Positions 29,301 to 35,802 of a stretch of DNA of 64,000 nt are shown here, piece by piece. This DNA comes from Thermacetogenium phaeum DSM 12270 (lineage in GTDB: Bacteria; Bacillota; DSM-12270; Thermacetogeniales; Thermacetogeniaceae), in contig NC_018870.1 in NCBI RefSeq assembly GCF_000305935.1, forward strand, positions 699,942 to 763,941, in the 5' to 3' direction. How positions within the stretch are numbered: position 1 is the first letter of the stretch; each line of letters opens with the position of its first letter. Below the pieces are notes generated by a model, which had not been told where the DNA came from, did no database searches, and saw nothing but the letters and a program-made list of their open reading frames with translations. Both the position numbers and the translations under genes were made by a program.

Positions 29301-30161
29301 ATGATCGATATCGACCGCGTTAATCAATATGTCGGTCAGATTGCCGGATACATTGAAGGCAATACAGCGCTGAGAGGAGCGAAGCAATACTTTGCCGGCG
29401 TTGATCTTGGGACGACCTATATGGTGGTAGCGGTTGTCGATGAAGAAGGCAGGCCCGCAGGCGGAGCTCTTCGCTGTGCTGAAGTGGTGAGGGATGGACT
29501 TGTGGTTGATTATGTCGGTGCTGTAAAAATTGTAAGAGAATTGAAGAAAGAAGTCGAAGAAGCGCTGGGGTCTGAATTGGAGGTGGCTGCCGTAGCTTAT
29601 CCTCCCGGTTGTGAGGGGAGGAATGTGGACGCGTTTAGATATGTTGCCGAAGGCGCAGGTTTTGAGTGTGTGCGATCCCTGGAGGAACCTGTTGCAGCGA
29701 ACTTAGTTCTTCAAGTTAAGGATGGAGCGATCGTCGATATCGGTGGGGGAACGACCGGAATAGCCGTTCTCAAAGACGGGGAAGTGGTTTACACTGCTGA
29801 CGAGCCTACAGGAGGGACACACTTTTCCTTGGTAATTGCAGGCGCTTATAAGATTCCATTTTACGAGGCTGAAGAAAGGAAAAAGGACCCTTCTTTACAA
29901 ATGGAGTTGTTTCCTGTGGTGAAACCGGTGATGGAAAAAATATCTATTATTATTGAAAGAGAAAGCCGTAGATCCGGATATTCAGTGAAAGAAATCTATC
30001 TCTGTGGCGGCACCAGTGCCTTTAAGGGAATAGAAAAAATTATTGCTGGCCGAACAGGTCTTCCGGTTGTAAAAGCCGCTTATCCCTGGTTGGTGACACC
30101 TGTAGGGATCGCCTTGGCCTGTAGGGAGGCAATCTTAAATGGTCACGAAGGAACTGATTGA
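29301..30161 (+). CDS. eutJ: EutJ, Hsp70-like chaperone of the ethanolamine locus
   Basis: A 286-residue actin/Hsp70-fold protein lacking a substrate-binding domain. Seen: YFAGVDLGTTYMVVAVVDE (phosphate 1), AIVDIGGGTTGIAVL (phosphate 2) and LCGGTSAFKGIEKII (adenosine). Its role in Eut is unproven; a chaperone for lyase or shell assembly is proposed. ATG 29301 follows a weak site (GCGGTGATCCG). It overlaps the next gene by 23 nt. Confidence 0.9.
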   Translation: MIDIDRVNQYVGQIAGYIEGNTALRGAKQYFAGVDLGTTYMVVAVVDEEGRPAGGALRCAEVVRDGLVVDYVGAVKIVRELKKEVEEALGSELEVAAVAYPPGCEGRNVDAFRYVAEGAGFECVRSLEEPVAANLVLQVKDGAIVDIGGGTTGIAVLKDGEVVYTADEPTGGTHFSLVIAGAYKIPFYEAEERKKDPSLQMELFPVVKPVMEKISIIIERESRRSGYSVKEIYLCGGTSAFKGIEKIIAGRTGLPVVKAAYPWLVTPVGIALACREAILNGHEGTD

Positions 30162-30894
30162 AGATATAGTCAAGAGGGTCCTGGAAAAACTGGCAAATCG
30201 CCGGCATTTGCTCCTGATAATAACCCGTGAGGGGTCAAAAAGTCTTGAGCCTGCTTTATTTGTTAAGTCCTTGAAGGAACTCCGGCTGCTTTATCAACTC
30301 AGTGTACTGCTTCCTGATGAGGATATTGATGTGAGAATTAAAAACGTTTTGAGAGATTTTGAAGTGGATGTTCTTGAGAGGCCGGAACATGACTCTTGGG
30401 AAGGCATTTTTGATGCAGTGGAAGCTGTAATCGTTCCTGCTCTGGATCAAGACACTTTAGCGCGGATAGCACTGGGGCTCTTAGATCGTTTTGCTACGGA
30501 AGCGGTATTTAAGGCCCTGTATGAAGGGAAAAAGATTATTCTTTGCCCTGATGGATTGTTGTCTAAACCAGGATTGACTCAGGGATTGCGCTGTTTTATT
30601 GAAGATTATCTTCAAAAGGCGCGCCTCATTGGGTGCATTGTTTCCCCGCTGAATGAAGTGGCACGAGTTTTAGGCGGTAGTGGAGAAGCGTTAGGCCATC
30701 AAAGCAACTCAGAAAATTCTGAAGACAGGATTTTTTCTAAGAAGTTACTGGCCGCCGAGGACGTTACTAGTTTGCCGCAGAGTGTGAAGCGGTTGGTGTT
30801 GGAAGAGGGAATCTTGATCACACCGCTTGCCTGGGATCAACTTCGTGCACGGGGAATGGAAGTGGTTTTCAGGAAAGGAGAGGGATCTGAGTAA
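30139..30894 (+). CDS. Microcompartment-associated flavoprotein-like protein
   Basis: A 251-residue protein I assign only tentatively. The first 18 residues (VTKELIEDIVKRVLEKLA) form an amphipathic helix like microcompartment encapsulation peptides. The middle resembles the flavoprotein family related to phosphopantothenoylcysteine decarboxylase: VPALDQDTLARIALGLLD matches the PAxxNTxAKIAxGIxD-type signature, followed by ALYEGKKIILCPDG. The C-terminus ends with ITPLAWDQLRARGMEVVF, a version of the module seen in EutT and in the protein at 33143. A role in flavin-linked cobalamin reduction inside the shell would fit the adjacent pduS-like gene but is inference. Confidence 0.65.
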   Translation: MVTKELIEDIVKRVLEKLANRRHLLLIITREGSKSLEPALFVKSLKELRLLYQLSVLLPDEDIDVRIKNVLRDFEVDVLERPEHDSWEGIFDAVEAVIVPALDQDTLARIALGLLDRFATEAVFKALYEGKKIILCPDGLLSKPGLTQGLRCFIEDYLQKARLIGCIVSPLNEVARVLGGSGEALGHQSNSENSEDRIFSKKLLAAEDVTSLPQSVKRLVLEEGILITPLAWDQLRARGMEVVFRKGEGSE

Positions 30895-31196
30895 TGTTTT
30901 TAGCGAGAGTGGTCGGGAATATTTGGTCGACCAAAAAAAATGAGGACCTAGTGGGATTAAAACTTTTGATGGTCCAACTTATCGATCACCAGGGACGCCC
31001 CTTTGGAAATACGATGATTGTTGCCGATCAAATTGGCGCCGGAATTGGGGAGGATGTCATCGTCACCCAGGGAAGTTCTGCCCGTAAGGCAATACCAGGA
31101 AAGGAAATTCCTGTAGATGCTTCAGTTGTGGGGATAGTCGATAGTATTGAGGTAGAGCGTTCCGGATTGCTCCGGGAGGGCACAGACAAGTCATGA
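30894..31196 (+). CDS. eutN: EutN/CcmL pentameric vertex protein
   Basis: A 100-residue BMC vertex protein that closes the shell's corners: FLARVVGNIWSTKKNEDLVG, LLMVQLIDHQGRPFG, VADQIGAGIGEDVIVTQGSS and PVDASVVGIVDSIEV. It overlaps the previous gene by 1 nt and the next by 4 nt, so the genes are translationally coupled. Confidence 0.96.
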   Translation: MFLARVVGNIWSTKKNEDLVGLKLLMVQLIDHQGRPFGNTMIVADQIGAGIGEDVIVTQGSSARKAIPGKEIPVDASVVGIVDSIEVERSGLLREGTDKS

Positions 31197-32524
31197 GCGA
31201 AACGATTCCTCTTGTGGAAAAAGTCCGGCTCGCTGGTGTTGTGGGGGCTGGGGGAGCGGGTTTCCCTACCCACATAAAATACCAGGGACAGGCAGATTTA
31301 GTGATCGTCAACGGTGTTGAATGTGAACCTCTTCTCTGGGTTGACAAGGAAATCCTGCGTTTGAGGGTTATTCAGGTCCTCGCTGCTCTTCGTTCGGTAA
31401 TGGAAGCTTTGGGGGCCAAACGGGGAGTAATTGTTATGAAGAGGAAGTACGAAGATATCGCCGGTATCGTCAAAAAGTTTTGTTCTAGATCCCAAGCGGC
31501 CCTTGAGCTCATTGATGATTATTATCCTGCAGGTGATGAACATGTTCTGGTCTACGAGGTTACGGGGGAACCCCTACCACCAGGGGTCATACCGGCGCAG
31601 AGAAAAATCATCGTTAACAATGTCGAGACAATGCTCAATGTTCACAATGCACTGAAGGGGCAACCGGTAACAGAAAAATGGGTTACGATAACGGGAGCTG
31701 TTCCAAAACCGGCCACTTTTATTGTCCCTATAGGTACCCCTGTCAGGTTGCTTATTGAGGCAGCAGGTGGAGCGACAGAGAACGATTATCTGGTTATCAG
31801 TGGTGGTCCCATGATGGGCAAGGTCATTGATCCCGAAGCTCCGGTGACGAAGACGACGAAAGGCATCCTGGTTTTGCCGCCCAGGCTACCGGTTAGTATT
31901 CGCAGCAGCGCGGAGATTTCAAACATCCTGCGCCTTTCGAAAAAATTTTGTGTTCAGTGTTCGTTTTGTACGGAGATGTGCCCCCGCTATTTGCTGGGTC
32001 ATCCCTTAGAACCTCATCGGATCATGAGGGCATTTGCTTACAGCGATGATCTTACTCTCGAAGTTTTTCGACTGGCTCATCTTTGCTGTGAGTGTGGAGT
32101 TTGTTCTGTAATTGCTTGCCCGATGAATATTTCGCCTATGCACGTTAATCAGTGGTTGAAGAAAGAGCTTTCAGAGAGAGGATTGCGTTACGAGGGGAGA
32201 AACGATAGATTAAGCCCCCGTTCTGTCAGAAATATGAGGTTAATTCCCTCGAAGAACGTCCTCCGCCGGCTGGGAATCAGCCATTTTGATAAATATGCGG
32301 GTTATAAGAAATTTGATAATTCAAAGGTGCGGGAAGTGCGCTTACTGCTAAAACAACATGCAGGTAAACCGGCAGTTCCTAGAGTTCGCCCAGGGGATTA
32401 TGTAAAGAAAGGTGATTTAATTGCTGAAGTGGTCGATGGTATCGGGGCCTTGCTTCATGCATCTATCGACGGTATGGTGAAAAATGTTACTTCGGAAGTG
32501 ATTGTGCTTAGGGCAGAGAGGTAG
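31193..32524 (+). CDS. PduS-like Fe-S/flavin cobalamin reductase (RnfC/SLBB fold)
   Basis: A 443-residue protein. Seen: glycine-rich nucleotide/FMN site VGAGGAGFPTHIKYQ, NGVECEPLLWVDKE, an SLBB domain (VPIGTPVRLLIEAAGG) and two 4Fe-4S clusters (CVQCSFCTEMCP and CCECGVCSVIACP). In propanediol compartments PduS reduces cob(III/II)alamin and is proposed to pass electrons through PduT across the shell. Its presence in a Eut locus of this type, next to a PduT-like gene, suggests the same electron path. Confidence 0.88.
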   Translation: MSETIPLVEKVRLAGVVGAGGAGFPTHIKYQGQADLVIVNGVECEPLLWVDKEILRLRVIQVLAALRSVMEALGAKRGVIVMKRKYEDIAGIVKKFCSRSQAALELIDDYYPAGDEHVLVYEVTGEPLPPGVIPAQRKIIVNNVETMLNVHNALKGQPVTEKWVTITGAVPKPATFIVPIGTPVRLLIEAAGGATENDYLVISGGPMMGKVIDPEAPVTKTTKGILVLPPRLPVSIRSSAEISNILRLSKKFCVQCSFCTEMCPRYLLGHPLEPHRIMRAFAYSDDLTLEVFRLAHLCCECGVCSVIACPMNISPMHVNQWLKKELSERGLRYEGRNDRLSPRSVRNMRLIPSKNVLRRLGISHFDKYAGYKKFDNSKVREVRLLLKQHAGKPAVPRVRPGDYVKKGDLIAEVVDGIGALLHASIDGMVKNVTSEVIVLRAER

Positions 32525-32561
32525 CCGTAAAGAGGTATTTTTTTACGAGGGGTGCATAAGA

Positions 32562-33110
32562 GTGATCACTGCGATTGGACTTGTGGAGTTTCAGAGTATT
32601 GCCAAAGGGATTGAAGGAGCCGATGCAATGGTTAAAGCTGGGCGAGTTGAATTAGTCCTGGCCAGACCTATCTGCCCGGGAAAATATATTGCTTTAGTTG
32701 AAGGTGATGTGGCTGCAGTAAGAGCAGCGGTGGATGCCGGAATCGCTTGTGGTGAAGAAATGATAGTGGACACTTTCGTAATTCCCAACATCCATTCCCT
32801 TGTTTTAAAAGGGCTTTACGGTCAGGTTGAGTTCGAGAGGGTGGATGCCTTAGGTATCATCGAGACGTTCAGTGTGGCTTCGTTGATTGAGGCGGCGGAT
32901 GCTGCAGTGAAGACTGCTGATGTCAGGCCCTTAGAGATTAGACTGGCTGTGGGAGTAGGTGGAAAGTCTTATGTGGTGATAACGGGAGATGTAGCAGCGG
33001 TTGAATCCGCAGTGAGAGCGGGTGCAGATGTGGCGGCTCAAAGGGGACTATTGGTGAAAGAGGTGGTTATCCCCGGACCTGCTTCAGAAATTAAGAAAGG
33101 GGCCTTCTAG
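32562..33110 (+). CDS. PduT-like tandem-BMC shell protein with a putative Fe-S pore
   Basis: A 182-residue protein of two BMC domains (TAIGLVEFQSIAKGIEGADA and DALGIIETFSVASLIEAADA). PduT-type trimers carry one 4Fe-4S cluster at the pore, bound by a Cys of domain 1; the matching loop here is RPICPGKYIALV with a Cys. GTG 32562 is chosen because GAGGGG precedes it and the domain starts there. A likely electron conduit through the shell, partner of the preceding gene. Confidence 0.87.
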   Translation: MITAIGLVEFQSIAKGIEGADAMVKAGRVELVLARPICPGKYIALVEGDVAAVRAAVDAGIACGEEMIVDTFVIPNIHSLVLKGLYGQVEFERVDALGIIETFSVASLIEAADAAVKTADVRPLEIRLAVGVGGKSYVVITGDVAAVESAVRAGADVAAQRGLLVKEVVIPGPASEIKKGAF

Positions 33111-33142
33111 CTTTACTATTGGAGTAAGGAGGGTTTGAAGTT

Positions 33143-33763
33143 TTGGGAGTCCTTACAGAAATAAGATTGCGAGACCTTCTCTCAAAGGGTTCAAAGGAGG
33201 TGTTTATAGAAAAAGGAACGATTGTTACTCCTGCTGCCCGTGATTTTGCTCGGGAAGCAGGCATAACGCTGGTCTACGATAAAAAACCAGAAGAGCGGTT
33301 AGAAAGAGAAGAAGAGAATGGTTTGCTGGAAGTACAGCAAGATGATTCTGAGAAAAAAGATTCTAGAGAACAACAATACGATGAACTTATTGCTAAAGTT
33401 ACAGAGATAACCAGGCAGAAGCTCGGAGATGGTCCCATAGCCGAGGAAGTGATTACGAAGGTTGTATCTTCTTTAATGAAGTGCCAGCAGCGTTACAGCC
33501 GTGCTAATTTGCTGGCAACGTCATCAGGCGGGAAAGGAGTAGATGTAACTCTACCTTCTGGCGGTCAGTGCACTTTGGGCTTAGTTTCTCTGGCGCGCGG
33601 GGAGGTTTGGCGGTTGCCGCACAAATCTCTTTTCCTTGTGTCTACCGGCAAGCTGAAGGTTTTACCTGATAGTCAGCTTTTAGGTGCCGGTGATGGATAC
33701 CAGGCCGCTGAAGGCTGTCAGGTTCAGGCATTGGACGATTCCACGTTTTTCTGTATCCAATAA
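33143..33763 (+). CDS. EutQ/EutT-N-like protein with a short C-terminal beta region
   Basis: A 206-residue protein of uncertain role. The N-terminus (GVLTEIRLRDLL, then TIVTPAARDFAREAGITLVY) matches the EutT N-terminal module. A charged linker with Glu/Lys runs and a helical segment (ELIAKVTEITRQKLGDG) resembling an encapsulation helix follow. The last 65 residues (VSLARGEVWRLPHKSLFLVS) look like half a cupin, as in EutQ, which has acetate-kinase activity in Salmonella; a complete cupin is not visible. TTG 33143 follows AAGGAGGG. Confidence 0.6.
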   Translation: MGVLTEIRLRDLLSKGSKEVFIEKGTIVTPAARDFAREAGITLVYDKKPEERLEREEENGLLEVQQDDSEKKDSREQQYDELIAKVTEITRQKLGDGPIAEEVITKVVSSLMKCQQRYSRANLLATSSGGKGVDVTLPSGGQCTLGLVSLARGEVWRLPHKSLFLVSTGKLKVLPDSQLLGAGDGYQAAEGCQVQALDDSTFFCIQ

Positions 33764-33798
33764 AATTCTGAGAAAACACTGATTGGGAGGGAGTAAGC

Positions 33799-34116
33799 TT
33801 GAATCGAGAGAGAATTGCATTGGGAATGATCGAAACTCGGGGAGAGGTTCCTGCTATCGAAGCAGCTGACGCTATGGTTAAAGCTGCTGATGTTCATTTG
33901 ATCGGTAAGGTGATTATTGGAGGAGGTCTGGTTACGGTTCTGGTGCGGGGGGACGTTGGAGCAGTCAAGGCAGCGGTGGACGCCGGCGCAGCCGCTGCTC
34001 AGCGAGTAGGTCAATTAATTGCTGTCCACGTTATTCCTCGTCCGCACCCTGACGTAGAAATGATTCTTCCTTCCATCGAAGAATTGGAAGAGAAACAATC
34101 AGGGGCTTCCTCTTGA
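33799..34116 (+). CDS. eutM: BMC-domain hexameric shell protein EutM/PduA type (copy 2)
   Basis: A 105-residue BMC protein nearly collinear with the copy at 28177 ([55 protein letters not shown]). It differs mainly in the pore loop ([13 protein letters not shown] against [13 protein letters not shown]) and has a longer acidic tail. Two hexamers with different pores may admit different metabolites. TTG 33799 follows GGGAGGGAG. An ANTAR-type leader begins 50 bp after its end. Confidence 0.95.
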   Translation: MNRERIALGMIETRGEVPAIEAADAMVKAADVHLIGKVIIGGGLVTVLVRGDVGAVKAAVDAGAAAAQRVGQLIAVHVIPRPHPDVEMILPSIEELEEKQSGASS

Positions 34117-34166
34117 AAGAATTGACAACCTGAAACAAGCCTTACTTTTGAAACTACTGATGGTTG

Positions 34167-34232
34167 TTGGTTAGGGAAGGCCAATGAAGTCCTTCTCGTG
34201 CACAAAGGTGTGCATGGGGAAGGACTATTTTT
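34167..34232 (+). promoter_or_regulatory. ANTAR-type tandem-hairpin leader and terminator before eutH
   Basis: Hairpin 1: TTGGTT (34167-34172), hexaloop AGGGAA, GGCCAA (34179-34184). Hairpin 2: TGCAC (34199-34203), hexaloop AAAGGT, GTGCA (34210-34214). Both loops have A at position 1 and G at position 4. Hairpin 2 is the tip of a terminator with outer stem AGTCCTTC (34188-34195)/GAAGGACT (34219-34226) and five T residues (34228-34232). A EutV dimer binding both tips would be expected to stop the outer stem forming. Confidence 0.78.
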
Positions 34233-34346
34233 GTATTAAAAACTAGCAGCTTTACTGGTGATTTATTTATAGGACGGCAACTCTTTTTTGATAATCTTTT
34301 AGATTTACTTTTTTAAAAAATAAATTTTTATCGGAGGGATCGGTGA

Positions 34347-35585
34347 ATGTCTCAGATAGGAACGTATGTCCTTTACGTTATTATGGCGTGTGCTATTTTA
34401 GGTGCTTTTGCAGCAATTCGTGATAGTGAGAGAGGTTTGGGATATGAATTTTTGCAAGGAATATATCAAATCGGTCCGATTTTTATACCGGTAGCAGGCA
34501 TAATGGCGTCGATACCCTATTTATCAAAAGCAATTGTATACTTATTTGGGCCATTATTTAGTCTAGTGGGGGCAGATCCTGCGATTGCAGCTACAACTAT
34601 AATCGCTGTGGATATGGGTGGTTACCAATTGGCTGAGGCTATAGCTGCAACAAAAGAAAGTTGGATTATGGCGATGATCACTGGTTATATGGCCGGAGCG
34701 ACAATTGTTTTTAGTGTTCCTGTCGGATTGGTAATGCTGGATAAACGTGATCATAAGTATTTAGCGTTGGGAGTTATGTCCGGCATTTTAACTGTCCCTA
34801 TAGGGGTACTTGCCAGTACATGTTTACTTGCTTTGACGAATACTCCTGTAAGAGATATTATTTCAACTGATGCTCTTCCCAATTATTACCTTGATTATAA
34901 TCTTGGTTTGATTTTTGCTAATCTTTTGCCTTTGTTCATTATTTGTGTGCTAATTGCCCTTGGTCTACGTTATTATCCCAATTTTATGATTAAAGCGTTT
35001 TTGTGGTTTGGCAAAATTATGGATACGGGAATCAAATTAGTTTTGGTTTTTTCAATAGTCGAGTATTTTACGGGGGTTTTTTCGACAATCTTTGGGTATT
35101 GGGGGTTCGACCCCATTATTGCCGATAGTGAAAATCAATTTCGGGCTCTGGAGATAGCTGGTTACATAGGAGTTATGTTGGCAGGAGCATTTCCAATGGT
35201 GTATCTCATTAAGAAGTATTTGGCCAAACCATTAGAAAGAATAGGGCGTAAATGTGGATTTACATCGGTTGGAAGTGCAGGAATATTGGCAGCATCAGCG
35301 AATATTCTGGCGATGTATCGTATAATCAAAGACATGCCGCCTAAAGATAAAGTTCGGTGTATAAGCTTTGCTGTTTGTTGCGCGTTTTTATTTGGTGATC
35401 ATATGGCTTTTACTGCTAATTTTCAGCCGACCATGATTGCTTGTGTAATGCTTGGGAAAATAACTGGAGGACTCCTTGGTATTGCTTTAGCGACATGGCT
35501 TTCTGTGCCCCGAGCCCTCGAGTTGGAGCAGGAAGATCGTGCTGCCGGTATTATAAAGAAAAATGAATACTTGAATCTTTCATGA
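34347..35585 (+). CDS. eutH: Ethanolamine transporter EutH
   Basis: A 412-residue membrane protein with about 10-11 hydrophobic helices and EutH hallmarks: IGPIFIPVAGIMASIPYLS, TIIAVDMGGYQLAEAIA, GFDPIIADSENQFRALEI and FAVCCAFLFGDHMAFTANF. EutH mediates ethanolamine (protonated) uptake at low external concentrations. AT-rich compared with the rest of the locus. ATG follows CGGAGGGATCGG. Expression is probably gated by the leader at 34167-34232. Confidence 0.95.
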   Translation: MSQIGTYVLYVIMACAILGAFAAIRDSERGLGYEFLQGIYQIGPIFIPVAGIMASIPYLSKAIVYLFGPLFSLVGADPAIAATTIIAVDMGGYQLAEAIAATKESWIMAMITGYMAGATIVFSVPVGLVMLDKRDHKYLALGVMSGILTVPIGVLASTCLLALTNTPVRDIISTDALPNYYLDYNLGLIFANLLPLFIICVLIALGLRYYPNFMIKAFLWFGKIMDTGIKLVLVFSIVEYFTGVFSTIFGYWGFDPIIADSENQFRALEIAGYIGVMLAGAFPMVYLIKKYLAKPLERIGRKCGFTSVGSAGILAASANILAMYRIIKDMPPKDKVRCISFAVCCAFLFGDHMAFTANFQPTMIACVMLGKITGGLLGIALATWLSVPRALELEQEDRAAGIIKKNEYLNLS

Positions 35586-35610
35586 ACCTTAAAGAATTTG
35601 GGGATTGATG

Positions 35611-35655
35611 GAGCCGGGCATTAATTGGTCCGGCTTCATGTTCGCTCCATTATTT
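35611..35655 (+). terminator. Possible terminator after eutH
   Basis: Stem GAGCCGG/CCGGCTTC, extended by the outer match GGAGC/GCTCC, followed by TTATTTTG. Weak T-run. Confidence 0.4.
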
Positions 35656-35802
35656 TGTAATAATGAAACCCAGCCGACTGGAAGAAGCAAGCAACCCCAA
35701 AAATGTTCATAGAGAAAAATGTATCGAGCCGAGGCAAACTGTAAACCCAATTAAAAATATCGCAAGTATTGTCGTACAAATCTTGTAATTGGAGGTTATA
35801 GT

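Noticed and set aside
35611-35655. A third ANTAR leader before the aldehyde oxidoreductase gene
   Set aside because: The hairpin there has a 12-nt loop and no hexaloop with A1/G4.
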